A model generated the notes under the pieces. The model was not told where the DNA came from. It searched no databases and saw nothing but the letters and a program-made list of their open reading frames with translations. 64,000 nucleotides of DNA from Gillisella vitis (lineage in GTDB: Bacteria > Pseudomonadota > Alphaproteobacteria > Rhizobiales > Rhizobiaceae), in the NCBI RefSeq assembly GCF_001541345.2, contig NZ_LMVL02000004.1:1-64000 (forward strand), in the 5' to 3' direction. The translations under genes and the position numbers were made by a program. This document shows positions 34,895 to 44,328 of the stretch, in pieces. Every line of letters begins with the position of its first letter. Position 1 is the first letter of the stretch.

Positions 34895-35875
34895 TCAGCC
34901 TCGGAACCGATCGAAGGCCGTCAACCGCTTGATCGGAGGGTCGGCATCCGGATAGCGGTAGATTTCGGAACGGAGGTAAGAGAGCTCCTCGTCTAGCGCC
35001 TGCTCATCGACTTCGATCCACCAGGATTTCGGACGGCCGTCGCTTCCGTCAGACCAGCGATAGCCTCTCGCTTTCAGGTGGTCCTTCATGTCAAAAGGGC
35101 TATTCTCGGCAAGGATCCGGACACGCGATCCTAGGCTTGCTTGATAGAGTTCAGCAAACGCGGTGGAGGCCGTTCCATCATTGTCCCTTGCGAGAACCTC
35201 CAGGAGCGCGAAACAGTCGTCGACGGCGCGGTGACCCTCGTGGAAGAAGCCCGCCTGCCCGATCAGATAGCCAAGCTTGGTGCCTTCATATCCCCGTGAC
35301 GACCAATCGACCTCAGCATTCGAGCAGGCCCAGGCCTTGCCCGCAAACATCGGAGACAACATCTCGCAGAATGGACGGTCGAAACCGGCATTGTGGGCAA
35401 TCACCAAATCGGCAGGTTCGATCAGCGCCCGGACGGCTTCCATGTCGATCGATTGACCGGCGACCATCTCATCGGTGATGCCGGTGAGCCTCGTGATGTC
35501 AGCGGGAATGGACACGCTTGGCTGCTGAAGTCCGCCGTAGATCCCGGTCACGTCGCCGATGTTTCCTGTGGCATCGAAGGTAAACGCGATCAAACCAATC
35601 TCGATGATCTGATCCTTGCGCCAATTCAAGCCCGTGGTCTCGGTGTCAAGAATGATGCCTTTGAGCGGGAATTCCGGGCGCGGGAACGGCACGACTTCCC
35701 GCGGCACGAGTTTTGTGAGGATACGATATCGACCCGTCTCCGACAGATGGCGAACCATCTCCTCTTCACTCATAGAAGCGACCAGTTGCTCCGGCTTCAC
35801 GGGTTTTGATTTGGCACGAACAACGAGCCGATCGCGCGAAACCTCTCCCGAAAACATGTCAAACTGTTCTGCCAT
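34895..35875 (-). CDS. DEDDh 3'-5' exonuclease (DnaQ-like)
   Basis: A 326-residue protein with a DnaQ-type nuclease domain in the middle: Exo I ILDTETTGL near residue 76, Exo II IAHNAGFDRPF near 161, and Exo III HRAVDDC near 218, giving D-E-D-D plus the catalytic His. The N-terminal 70 residues and the C-terminal part (ARGYRWSDGSDGRPKSWW) are not standard epsilon-subunit sequence; the latter resembles a small nucleic-acid-contact module seen in stand-alone exonucleases. Likely trims DNA or RNA 3' ends in repair. A single gene. Confidence 0.88.
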   Translation of the reverse strand: MAEQFDMFSGEVSRDRLVVRAKSKPVKPEQLVASMSEEEMVRHLSETGRYRILTKLVPREVVPFPRPEFPLKGIILDTETTGLNWRKDQIIEIGLIAFTFDATGNIGDVTGIYGGLQQPSVSIPADITRLTGITDEMVAGQSIDMEAVRALIEPADLVIAHNAGFDRPFCEMLSPMFAGKAWACSNAEVDWSSRGYEGTKLGYLIGQAGFFHEGHRAVDDCFALLEVLARDNDGTASTAFAELYQASLGSRVRILAENSPFDMKDHLKARGYRWSDGSDGRPKSWWIEVDEQALDEELSYLRSEIYRYPDADPPIKRLTAFDRFRG

Positions 35876-36220
35876 TGTCTGTCGCCATCATTCTGCCGCC
35901 CGTTGCCGTCTTTCAAACACGGTGGGACCGGCAGTTCAATCATAATGGAGCATTTTGGGTCGTTAAATTAAGAGTGCCTAACGTTCAACTCCATGCCGAT
36001 CGCGGCAGAGTCCTCCCTTCCCTGCTACGACGGCCTGATCAGTCTCCGGTCTTGGTGAGATCCAGCAGCCCTCTCGGCAGATTATTCATGCATTCCCGCG
36101 TTCAGGCTTTTGCTCTCCATTGACCTTTTGGACGAACGCCAATGGGTGCGCATCGCCGTTGTCACAGCCTCGTCATAAAATAAAGCGACAGCTTTCGCTC
36201 GATCAACTTTGGATGCTGGC
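35876..36220. other. Intergenic region between divergent genes
   Basis: About 345 bases between the exonuclease and the decarboxylase, with both promoters expected. No gene, repeat or strong hairpin seen. Confidence 0.35.
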
Positions 36221-38578
36221 ATGGATTATTTTAGACGCTTCAACTTCTTGTTCGCAACACCCTCGTTCGACAGCGAGGACTTGGAGGGTGTTCGTTACAA
36301 ACAGATCATCCAGGAGATCGAGCGTTCCGGTTTTGAAGTGGTGCGTGCCCGCAATCTGGACGACGCAGAGATCGTTGTTCAGACCGATGCCGCCATAGGC
36401 TGTATGATGGTCGATTGGGGCAAAAAGGGGCTCGAAGGCAAGACCTCTCACCTCATAAACCTGATGCGCCGCCGTGGGCTGGATTTTCCCATCATCCTCC
36501 TGATCCGTGGAAAGCGTTTCGAGGACGTGCCGGTCGAGGTGCTCGACTTCATCGACGGTTATGTTTTCCTGTCGGAGGAAACGCCCGCCTTCATCGCGAA
36601 GAATCTGATTAGCCGTCTGAAGCAATATGCCGAAACGCTGAAAACGCCGTTCTTCGGCGCGCTCGTGGATTACGCAGAGGAAGGTAACCATCTCTGGACT
36701 TGCCCCGGGCACAATGGCGGCGTCTTCTACAGCCGCAGCCCGATCGGCCGCGTGTTCATGGAACACCTCGGCGAAGCGGTCTTCCGCGACGACCTCGACA
36801 ATTCCGTGCTCGACCTCGGCGACCTCCTGACCCATGAGGGACCGGCGCTTGCGGCACAGAAGGAAGCGGCAAAGATCTTCGGAGCCGAGAAGACCTACTT
36901 CGTGTTGAACGGAACATCGACCTCCAACAAGGTCGCGCTTTCCGCCCTTGTCACAGATGGCGACCTCGTGCTGTTCGACCGCAACAATCACAAGGCTGCG
37001 CACCACGGAGCCCTGATGATATCGGGTGGCATTCCCATCTACCTCCCGACCACGCGCAACGCGTATGGTCTCATCGGTCCGATCGACTACGCATCGCTGG
37101 ACGAGACCGCCCTGCGCGCCCGCATTCGCGCCAATCCCCTGGTGAAGGATCCTGACGCCTGGCAGAAACCGCGGCCATTCCGTGTTGCCGTCGTCGAGCA
37201 GTGCACCTATGACGGCACGATCCACAATGCCGAGATGATCCTGAAATCGATCGGTCATCTCTGTGACTATATCCTCTTCGACGAGGCCTGGGCCGGGTTC
37301 ATGAAGTTTCATCCGCTCTATGCGGGGCGGTTCGCCATGGGGCTTGCCGATCTCGGTCCTGACTCTCCCGGCATCATCGCCACCCAGTCCACGCACAAGC
37401 AGCTCGCCAGCTTTTCGCAGGCGTCACAGATCCATATGAAGGATCGCCATATTACCGGCCAGAAGCGGCGCGTGGAGCACCGGCGCTTCAATGAAAGCTT
37501 CATGCAACATGCCTCCACGTCGCCCTTTTATCCCCTCTTCGCCTCGCTCGACGTCGGCGCGCAGATGATGAAGGGTCGTTCCGGCGAGGTGCTGTGGGAC
37601 GATACGATCCGCCTCGGCATCGAGCTCAGAAAAAAGATGCGCGCCGTGCGCAGGGAATTCGAGGACAAGGAGCCACGTGCAGAGCGCCGTTGGTTCTTCG
37701 AGCCCTTCGTGCCGGATCGCGTCTTGATCCCTGATGTTGCCAGCCCCGGCGCCTCGCACGACGTGCCATGGGAGAGTATTGCCACCGACCAGCTGGCGAC
37801 AAACCCGGCTTTCTGGCACCTCACCCCCGATGCATCCTGGCATGGTTTTAGCGGCATGGAACAGGGGTTCGCCATGACGGACCCCAACAAGTTGACGGTG
37901 CTGACGCCAGGCTTCGACCGCAAGACCGGTCTCTATGCCGAACATGGCATTCCTGCCCCGATCGTAGCGCAATATCTTCGCGAAAACCGCATTGTTGCCG
38001 AGAAGAACGATCTCAACTCCTTGCTCTTCCTGCTGACGCCCGGGGTCGAGGCAAGCAAGGCCGGCACCCTGATAAGCGGCCTCGTGGCCTTCAAAAAGCT
38101 GCATGACGACAATGCATTGCTGGAAGACGTGATCCCGGAATTCTACCGTCGGCGCCCGGGCCGCTATGCTGGCGTGCGCCTGCGCGATCTCTGCGGCGAT
38201 CTGCACCGCTTCTTTCGGGATGCCAACGTCAGCGCGTTGCAGGCAAAGCAGTTTTCTGCTGCGCACCTACCACCAATGGCCATGTCTCCGCATGACGCGG
38301 CACGCAGCCTGGTGCGCAACGACGTCGATTACCTGCCGATCGACGAGATCACTGGACGCATCGCGACGACACCTTTCGTGGTCTATCCGCCTGGTATCGC
38401 CACCATCGTTCCGGGTGAGCGCCTCACCGATCGGGCGCAGCCAATGATCGACTATCTCAAGATGTTCGAATCCTGCTTCAACACCTTCCCCGGGTTCGAA
38501 GTGGAAATCCAGGGCGTCTATCGCGAAACGGATGCCTCCGGGCGCGTGCGGCTCTACACCTACGTCGTTGCGGAGTAG
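36221..38578 (+). CDS. Fold-type I Orn/Lys/Arg decarboxylase
   Basis: The ATG at 36221 (MDYFRRFNFLF) gives 785 residues; a TTG at 36209 would add four. The N-terminal wing domain (to about 130) is receiver-like. The PLP core has TCPGHNGG, LNGTSTSNKVAL, FDRNNHKAAHHGA and the PLP lysine in STHKQLASFSQAS near residue 391. The C-terminal domain ends with PGIATIVPGER. This class decarboxylates ornithine, lysine or arginine to polyamine precursors or for acid resistance; the length (over 700) fits inducible-type enzymes. No cognate antiporter is adjacent, which argues for a biosynthetic role. A GNAT gene follows by seven bases. Confidence 0.93.
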   Translation: MDYFRRFNFLFATPSFDSEDLEGVRYKQIIQEIERSGFEVVRARNLDDAEIVVQTDAAIGCMMVDWGKKGLEGKTSHLINLMRRRGLDFPIILLIRGKRFEDVPVEVLDFIDGYVFLSEETPAFIAKNLISRLKQYAETLKTPFFGALVDYAEEGNHLWTCPGHNGGVFYSRSPIGRVFMEHLGEAVFRDDLDNSVLDLGDLLTHEGPALAAQKEAAKIFGAEKTYFVLNGTSTSNKVALSALVTDGDLVLFDRNNHKAAHHGALMISGGIPIYLPTTRNAYGLIGPIDYASLDETALRARIRANPLVKDPDAWQKPRPFRVAVVEQCTYDGTIHNAEMILKSIGHLCDYILFDEAWAGFMKFHPLYAGRFAMGLADLGPDSPGIIATQSTHKQLASFSQASQIHMKDRHITGQKRRVEHRRFNESFMQHASTSPFYPLFASLDVGAQMMKGRSGEVLWDDTIRLGIELRKKMRAVRREFEDKEPRAERRWFFEPFVPDRVLIPDVASPGASHDVPWESIATDQLATNPAFWHLTPDASWHGFSGMEQGFAMTDPNKLTVLTPGFDRKTGLYAEHGIPAPIVAQYLRENRIVAEKNDLNSLLFLLTPGVEASKAGTLISGLVAFKKLHDDNALLEDVIPEFYRRRPGRYAGVRLRDLCGDLHRFFRDANVSALQAKQFSAAHLPPMAMSPHDAARSLVRNDVDYLPIDEITGRIATTPFVVYPPGIATIVPGERLTDRAQPMIDYLKMFESCFNTFPGFEVEIQGVYRETDASGRVRLYTYVVAE

Positions 38579-38585
38579 CCTGGAC

Positions 38586-39161
38586 ATGTCGGAACAAATG
38601 ATGGAGCAGGAAAACCGGATCGTCATCCGGCCGTCACGCGACGCAGACGTGGAGGCGATGCTGGCGATTTATCGCCGGCATATCCGCCGAGGCCTCGATG
38701 AGGGCGTGGACGAAGGCGACACGCCCGAGCCGGACGACCTGCGGGAGCGGCGCAAGAACCTCAAGAGCAAACGCTTTCCCCATCTCGTCGCAACCATCGA
38801 CGGCACGGTCGTGGGCTACGCCTATGTGGTTCTGTTTCGGAAGCGACCGGCCTATCGCTACACGGTCAAACACTCGATCTATGTGCATCACGACCATATC
38901 GGCAAGCGGGTCGGAAGCCAGTTGCTGCGCGGTCTGATCGACGCCTGTGCTGCAGCGGGATTCCGGCAAATCATCGGCTACATCGACGCCGACAATGCGG
39001 CTTCGCTTGCCCTGCACGATCGTTTCAATTTCGTGCGCGTCGGCCTGTTGCCGGCCGTCGCATACCGCTACGGCCGCTGGGCCGATAGCGTCATGGTGCA
39101 ACGTTCGCTGGGGACGGGCGCAACCACGCCACCTCCCCCGCCGCCGTTATCCACACGCTGA
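38586..39161 (+). CDS. GNAT N-acetyltransferase (phosphinothricin-acetyltransferase-like)
   Basis: The ATG at 38586 (MSEQMMEQENRIVIRPSRD) gives 191 residues. GNAT motifs: VVGYAYVVLFRKRPAYRYTVKHSIYVHHDHIGKRVGSQLL, of which the VHHDHIGKRVGSQLL part is the acetyl-CoA loop, and IGYIDADNAASLALHDRFNFVRVG. This subgroup (PAT/YncA) acetylates amino groups of small amino-acid-like compounds or toxins. It starts seven bases after the decarboxylase, so it may acetylate the polyamine made (inference). The tail is proline-rich. Confidence 0.88.
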   Translation: MSEQMMEQENRIVIRPSRDADVEAMLAIYRRHIRRGLDEGVDEGDTPEPDDLRERRKNLKSKRFPHLVATIDGTVVGYAYVVLFRKRPAYRYTVKHSIYVHHDHIGKRVGSQLLRGLIDACAAAGFRQIIGYIDADNAASLALHDRFNFVRVGLLPAVAYRYGRWADSVMVQRSLGTGATTPPPPPPLSTR

Positions 39162-39226
39162 CGCTCCACTGCGGCTTTATGCGGTGGTAGGACCACAGAC
39201 CTGCTGACCTGCGCACGCATTCAAAG

Positions 39227-39274
39227 CGCATCGGACCGAAAAGTGGGAACCGGTTTTCGGATAAATCCGATGCG
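39227..39274. repeat. Rhizobial intergenic palindrome (RIME/REP-like)
   Basis: A 48-base element with outer arms CGCATCGGA and TCCGATGCG and an inner CCGAAAA / TTTTCGG pairing around AAGTGGGAACCGG. Very similar elements are scattered between genes in Rhizobium, Sinorhizobium and Agrobacterium genomes. It can form a hairpin in DNA or RNA and marks non-coding space. Confidence 0.75.
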
Positions 39275-39535
39275 TAAACAAAACTCAGAGCAGCGCGACC
39301 ACTGCAACAGGCTGCCTGGTGGAGCTCGACACCGCCATGCAGCCTGTTGGAAGACCAATAGTAGATCCGGGGCTTACGGGGTCGGGCAATTTGTCAGATC
39401 ATCCGCCTGGCTTCCTGTTATTTGAAGGAGCAGAGATGCAGCGTTTGCAGCTCAAGTGTGCAGGTTCAAGGTTTCCAAACACCTTGATAAGAACACCTTG
39501 ACGAAGGTCTTATCGACGTCGTTCGCCTTGATGGA

Positions 39536-39565
39536 ATTCGAACCTGCGACCTTTCCTTTCGGAAT
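39536..39565 (-). repeat. tRNA-Arg-like fragment, possible distal attachment site
   Basis: A 30-base stretch matches 54984-55013 (T-arm, variable loop and anticodon region of tRNA-Arg) at 25 of 30 positions in the same orientation, with ATTCGAACCTG and TCGGAAT identical. The surrounding acceptor part is not conserved. It could be the remnant att site at the left end of the island ending at 54997. Confidence 0.45.
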
Positions 39566-39737
39566 TGGAAGATGTTCGTTCTAACTATATGGTATTTATA
39601 GCATCGATTTTAGACTGCGCTGGAACTGCGCCAGATTTCCCCAGAGCTTTAGCTCAGTCCGATTTTCCGACACTGTCGAGGAGGGTGCTCTGGGACCAAA
39701 CCTTGGACCGCCGGGAATTAGAGTTTTCCGGCTCTGA

Positions 39738-40566
39738 TCACGATGGCTGGCTGGTTGCGCCACCGGGATTATGCAGAGCGATCGGGACGTTATATCCGAT
39801 CGCCGAGTGAGGGCGTTCCTCATTGTAGTATCGACGCCAAGTCTCCAACTTTTCGCGCGAATCCGCAAGGGTCAGGAACCAGTGGGCGTTCAGGCATTCC
39901 GATCTGAGCTTGCTGTTGAACGCCTCGATGAAGCCGTTATCGGTCGGCTTGCCGGGCCGCGAGAAGTCCAGAGTGACATTGTTGGCATAGGCCCACAGGT
40001 CGAGGTCTCGGGAGATGAACTCGCTACCATTGTCCACCCTGATCGTCTTCGGATAGCCGGTCTTACGGCAGATGCCCTCCAGTGTCTGGACGACATCCTC
40101 GCCTCTGCAGGTGAAGCGTGCGTCGGCGGCCGGGCAGAAGCGCGAGTGCGTGTCGACCACGTCAGCGCAAACGCAAAGCGTTTGTCGCGAGGATGCGCAG
40201 CGTCTTGCCTGTCGCGAGCTGGTCGTGAACGAAGTCCATCGCCCAGACGTCGGTCGGCCCGACAGCCTCCTGGCGATCTTCTCTGAGCTTTGCCTTCACC
40301 CGGCGCTTCGGATGCTTGTTGCGCAGCTGAAGGCCTAACTCGCTGTAAATCCTGCGTGTCTTCTTCATGTTGATCTTCCATCCATCACGGCGCAAGTGAA
40401 CATGGACACGTCGGTAGCCATACCGCACACGTGTCTCGCAAATCTCCTTGATGCGTCTTTCGAGTGGGGCCTGTCCGGTGCGGCGGGACTTGTAGTGGTA
40501 GGTCGATGTATCGAACCTCAGGACCTTGCAGGCCCGTCGGATCGATATGCCCCAATCCACCAGCAT
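39738..40566 (-). pseudogene. IS3-family transposase orfB, frameshifted
   Basis: The integrase-core protein is split into two frames. The first part (40566-40162) runs to TDVWAMDFVHDQLATGKTLRIL, seen in pieces, and then ends; the rest continues in another frame from 40160 with VDTHSRF, the D-D-E motif region (RVDNGSEF) and NNVTLDFSRPGKPTDN. Between them the DNA carries an extra palindrome, CAAACGC-TTT-GCGTTTG, about 25 bases relative to a continuous frame. The transposase is therefore inactive unless supplied in trans. Confidence 0.85.
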
Positions 40567-40598
40567 CCCGTCGATCAGCTTGCGCTGCCGGACAGGCC

Positions 40599-40865
40599 TC
40601 AGAGCTTTCGGCGGATGACGTCCTGCAACATCTCGCGGTCCAGCGTCAGATCGGCGACGATCTTCTTCAGCCTGGAATTCTCATCCTCCAGAGCCTTTAG
40701 TCGGCGCATCTCGTCGGGCAGCAGACCCGCGTACTTCTTGCGCCAATTGAAATATGTCGCCTGGCTGATCTCCGCCTTCCGGCAGATCTCTGCCACCGGA
40801 ACACCGTCATCGGCCTGCTTCAAAATAAACGCCTTCTGGGCGTCCGAGAACTTCGATGCCTTCAT
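40599..40865 (-). CDS. IS3-family transposase orfA
   Basis: An 88-residue helix-turn-helix protein starting MKASKFSDAQKAFILKQ and containing VPVAEICRKAEISQATYFNWRKKYAGL, then a leucine-zipper-like tail (LKALEDENSRLKKIVADL). This is the InsA/OrfA DNA-binding subunit of IS3-family elements. orfB normally follows by a programmed frameshift. Confidence 0.92.
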   Translation of the reverse strand: MKASKFSDAQKAFILKQADDGVPVAEICRKAEISQATYFNWRKKYAGLLPDEMRRLKALEDENSRLKKIVADLTLDREMLQDVIRRKL

Positions 40866-40912
40866 ACTTCCGCTCCTTTTCCCAGCCGGGAAATTACCGC
40901 GGAAAACTCCAG

Positions 40913-41032
40913 TTATGAACTGGTCCAGTTTTTGGGGATCAGAGCAGGTTCCGACTGCTTTGCACCGCACCGCGGGCATATAACGCAGACAGGAACAGGC
41001 GCTTCGCATTTGACACATGCAACATAAACCAC
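40913..41032 (-). pseudogene. Zinc-ribbon ORF truncated by the IS
   Basis: A GTG at 41032, four bases after a perfect GAGGAGG, opens a frame with CVKC and CVICPRCG, i.e. the Cys-x2-Cys pairs of a small zinc ribbon. After about 28 codons it runs into the right end of the IS at 40946, so any original C-terminus is lost. No family identified; it may be chance, but the ribosome site and Cys spacing argue for a real gene. Confidence 0.3.
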
Positions 41033-41344
41033 TCTGCCTCCTCGGGCGCCTAAGCCGACGCCACTTGCCATTTCGAGAACCGTATTAATAACACTTCCGG
41101 AGCCGACAGATCGAGCCAGGCGGATTGATCCTTGGGAAATTATCCGGAATCCGGTCTCCAGTCTGACCCACACCTATCGGTAGATATTCAACCCATACGC
41201 GCTGCATCAACAAAAACCACTCTCGAGACATTGACCTTTTGGAAGGCTGGCCTATTCTCGTCATGTATGGCGTGATTGAAACATTGGGCTCGCGCCACTG
41301 GGCTGTTTTGACGATTTTTGATGACGTTATATGGGGGGCTTTCC

Positions 41345-43429
41345 ATGGACGACGTTTTGTCATCCACCGATTTCATTCAAGCGAGCCGTGTGCTGAAGGT
41401 CTCGTCGCCCTTGGGTGAAGACCAGTTGCTGCCGGAAAGCATGATGGTGGATGAAGGCGTCAATCGGCTGTTCGAGATCACTGTGTCGGTGCGCGCCAAG
41501 CGCGAGGCAGTCAAGCCTGAAGAGCTGATCGGCAAACTGGTCGATGTCTCCCTGGAAATCCGTCAGGGCGAATTGGATGGAGAGGGCGTACGCCGGCCGT
41601 TCAACGGGCTGGTGACCAATCTGTCCGAGGGACCGCCGGTGACCCGTGAGCTTCGCTCCTATACTCTGACCATCCGTCCGCAACTGTGGCTGTTGTCGCG
41701 CCGTTCCGATTGCCGGATCTGGCAGAATATGACCTCGATGCAGGTGATGGAAACGCTGTTTTCCGAGCATGGCATTCCAGCCGCCGCATCTGCCCCTCTG
41801 CACAAAACACCGCCATCGCGTGAATATTCTGTCCAATGGAATGAAACGGATCTCGATTACCTGCTGCGTCGCTTCGAGCAGGACGGGTTGTTCTATTGGT
41901 TCGAACATGAGACCGGCGTTCACCGCCTGAAGGTCAGCGACAGCAAGGTGGCCTGGAGCAAGCCATCGGCTGCGGCAGAAGGCGTCGACAAAGTCAGATT
42001 AGCGCAGGGCTCATCGGACCGCAACCATATCAACGAATGGATGCGGCAATTCTCCTATGTCTCTGGCCAGCGTGCCGGTGCGGACTGGAATTTTGAGACG
42101 CCGAGCACTGTGCCACTGAACGTCACGCCGTCACTGATCCAGATGCCAGGCGCCAAGCAGCGCGAGCTTTACGAATATCCGGCCCGCATCTCCGATATCA
42201 AAGAAGCCGAACAGGCGGAAACGTTTCGAACGCAAGCGACGGAAGCCGATCATGAGCGGGTGACGGACCAGTCCAATGTCCGCTTCCTGGAAGCCGGGCG
42301 ACGGTTCACGCCCTATGAGGAGCCGCATCCGGAGCATAAATACGAAGAGCATGTGATTAGCCGCATCATGCATCGGGTGGTGGACCGCTCCTATGAGACG
42401 GCCAGCAACGAGATGGAATATTCCAACGCGTTTGAGGCGATCCCATCACGCGTTCCGCTAACGCCGCACCGCGAGACCAAGCGCCCGCGCATCGAGGGTG
42501 CGCAGGTGGCGATTGTTGCCGGGCCATCGGGTGAAGAAATCCACACCGACAAGTATGGACGCATCAAGCTCTGGTATCCCTGGGATCGCAAGGCGCAGAA
42601 GGACGGCAGTGATACCTGCTGGGTGCGGGTTGCCCAGAACTGGGCTGGCGGGCAATGGGGTGGCCAGATCATCCCGCGCATCGGCATGGAGGTGATGGTC
42701 GCCTTTATCGACGGCGACCCGGATCGGCCGCTGGTGACCGGCGTCGTGCCCAACCCCAAAAACGCTGTGCCTTATGATCTGCCAACGAATAAGACGAAGA
42801 GCGTGTTTCGGACGAACACGCATAAGGGCAAAGGCTACAACGAACTGACCTTCGAGGACGAGAAAGACCGCGAGGAGGTATATGTCCATGCGCAAAAGGA
42901 CCAAAATATAAAGGTCGAGAACAATTATTCGAAGCGCATCAACACTAATAAAGTGGAGAGCGTGGGACATAACAAGGCCATTGAGGTCACCAACAACCAC
43001 TATGAGGTGGTCGGCGGTGATATGGAAATTTCTGTTGGCCCGACCCAAAAAGGAAAGTTCACCCCGCAAAACGCATCAGACCTCAAAGAGGGCATTGGCG
43101 GCGTCGCCTACGGCCTTGGCAAAGATGGCCAAGCCGCCAAGGGGGCGGGTACGATGCAGATCAGCGTCGAGAAAAATAAAATTGAGAGTATCGGCAATAA
43201 TCACTCACAGCTAATTCAAAAAAGCAAAAGCGTTAGTGTTCACGAGAACTATTATGTCGATGTTGGGGATGAATTCATCATTACAGCCGGAAAGCGCATC
43301 GTCATCAAATGCGGTCAAAGTGTTATCCTGCTGAACTCAGATGGATCTATTCAAATAAACGGAAAGCAGTTGAATCACAGCGTCAGTGATTTGATCAGCA
43401 TGGTCTCAGATATTGTTAAAGTTAATTGA
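41345..43429 (+). CDS. vgrG: Type VI secretion spike protein VgrG
   Basis: The ATG at 41345 behind a G6 run gives 694 residues. The N-terminal part is gp27-like (SRRSDCRIWQNMTSMQVMETLFSEHG, read in parts; REYSVQWNETDLDYLLRRFEQDG). The gp5/OB region carries PRIEGAQVAIVAGPSGEEIHTDKYGRIKL, WVRVAQNWAGGQWGGQIIPRIGMEVMVAFIDGDPDRPLVTG in parts, and the C-terminal beta-helix has the KIESIGNNHS repeats. No extra effector domain is visible. It heads a tip cluster (immunity, lipase, DUF2169, DUF4150), without any T6SS structural genes nearby, so it is an orphan VgrG island. Confidence 0.95.
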   Translation: MDDVLSSTDFIQASRVLKVSSPLGEDQLLPESMMVDEGVNRLFEITVSVRAKREAVKPEELIGKLVDVSLEIRQGELDGEGVRRPFNGLVTNLSEGPPVTRELRSYTLTIRPQLWLLSRRSDCRIWQNMTSMQVMETLFSEHGIPAAASAPLHKTPPSREYSVQWNETDLDYLLRRFEQDGLFYWFEHETGVHRLKVSDSKVAWSKPSAAAEGVDKVRLAQGSSDRNHINEWMRQFSYVSGQRAGADWNFETPSTVPLNVTPSLIQMPGAKQRELYEYPARISDIKEAEQAETFRTQATEADHERVTDQSNVRFLEAGRRFTPYEEPHPEHKYEEHVISRIMHRVVDRSYETASNEMEYSNAFEAIPSRVPLTPHRETKRPRIEGAQVAIVAGPSGEEIHTDKYGRIKLWYPWDRKAQKDGSDTCWVRVAQNWAGGQWGGQIIPRIGMEVMVAFIDGDPDRPLVTGVVPNPKNAVPYDLPTNKTKSVFRTNTHKGKGYNELTFEDEKDREEVYVHAQKDQNIKVENNYSKRINTNKVESVGHNKAIEVTNNHYEVVGGDMEISVGPTQKGKFTPQNASDLKEGIGGVAYGLGKDGQAAKGAGTMQISVEKNKIESIGNNHSQLIQKSKSVSVHENYYVDVGDEFIITAGKRIVIKCGQSVILLNSDGSIQINGKQLNHSVSDLISMVSDIVKVN

Positions 43430-43439
43430 GTTTCTGCCC

Positions 43440-44306
43440 ATGCGACGCAGGCAAGTTATATTTCTCATCCTCGCCGTTTGCATTGTTGCCGTTGGCGGGT
43501 GGGCCTATCGTGCAATATCGGAGTATTTTATGGAGCCTACCTACCAGGCGGACCGGCTGTTCAAGCCCTACAACAGCGCTGCTTATCATCTCGCGCAGAA
43601 AATTGAACGAGGACAGTCTATCACCGAAAGTGAGGTGAAGGACGTACCAGGTGGGGTCAATACGCGATACGGTGACGAAATCACTCTGCTGTTCCTCGCA
43701 GTGGGATCGCGCAATATCGAGGCGATCGATACGCTGCTAGGGGCAGGCGCTGATCCATATATGATCGATCGGCCATCGCAAGGCTCGACAAGGGACTTCG
43801 CTTATTATTTGACGCTGCCCGGGCACCCAACTGATCCAAATCTCGGCTTTCCCTTCATCAATCAGTTGATCAAACTTTATTTGAAACATGGAGGAGACCC
43901 TAACCATCGAACTCAAGACGCAAACCGAGTACCTCTTATTTCGGATGTCGCCTTGATCCAAAATTACGCGGGAATGGAAATACTTCTAGATGCTAAGGCC
44001 GACCCTTGGGCTGCGGATGTTCGAAACGACAGTGCAATGGTTCGTCTCGCCGCGGATGCCGTTTCTCAAGCTGAGCTCGAGAAATTAATTGACAGAGGGT
44101 ATTTCGATAACGTCCCTCTCGAGAAACTTCAAGAATTCATGAAGTTCTTATCAGCCTATGAGCAACGTGGTGATGAGATCAGTAAAGCCAATCAAGAAAT
44201 TGCGCTTCGTGTCCTTAAACGTAATCCCAACTATCCGCCTGACGATGCTACTAATCTGCTATTCCAAGGCTCAATTCCTTGGGAAAAAGTCAAGCAGTCA
44301 CGTTGA
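43440..44306 (+). CDS. Membrane-anchored ankyrin-repeat protein, T6SS immunity candidate
   Basis: From the ATG at 43440 (MRRRQVIFLILAVC) the product is 288 residues; a TTG at 43413 overlapping vgrG would add nine. Residues 5-27 form an N-terminal membrane helix, the rest is probably periplasmic. Ankyrin-like units are visible (TLLFLAVGSRNIEAIDTLLGAGADPYMID; INQLIKLYLKHGGDPN; GMEILLDAKADPW). Ankyrin immunity proteins often sit between vgrG and lipase effectors, and a periplasmic anchor would fit protection from an enzyme that attacks membrane lipids. Immunity is an inference from position. Confidence 0.75.
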   Translation: MRRRQVIFLILAVCIVAVGGWAYRAISEYFMEPTYQADRLFKPYNSAAYHLAQKIERGQSITESEVKDVPGGVNTRYGDEITLLFLAVGSRNIEAIDTLLGAGADPYMIDRPSQGSTRDFAYYLTLPGHPTDPNLGFPFINQLIKLYLKHGGDPNHRTQDANRVPLISDVALIQNYAGMEILLDAKADPWAADVRNDSAMVRLAADAVSQAELEKLIDRGYFDNVPLEKLQEFMKFLSAYEQRGDEISKANQEIALRVLKRNPNYPPDDATNLLFQGSIPWEKVKQSR

Positions 44307-44328
44307 AACGCTTAGGGGATGAGCGACG

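Larger units (their letters stand above)
39162..39685. other. Intergenic, repeat-rich junk region at the island edge
   Basis: About 520 bases with no gene, holding a rhizobial palindrome (39227-39274) and a tRNA-Arg-like fragment (39536-39565). It separates chromosomal-looking genes from the accessory segment. Confidence 0.5.
39686..40946 (-). mobile_element. IS3-family insertion sequence (IS407-like), degenerate
   Basis: About 1.26 kb with imperfect terminal inverted repeats: TGCTCTG then CCAAA and TTGGACC at the left, TGCTCTG, CCAAAAA and TGGACC at the right (read inward). It encodes orfA and a disrupted orfB on the minus strand. No clear target duplication is seen. It appears to have inserted into the end of a small zinc-ribbon ORF. 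Confidence 0.8.

Noticed and set aside
39691..40941. Target site duplication of the IS3 element
   Set aside because: Bases outside the inverted repeats do not match convincingly on the two sides.
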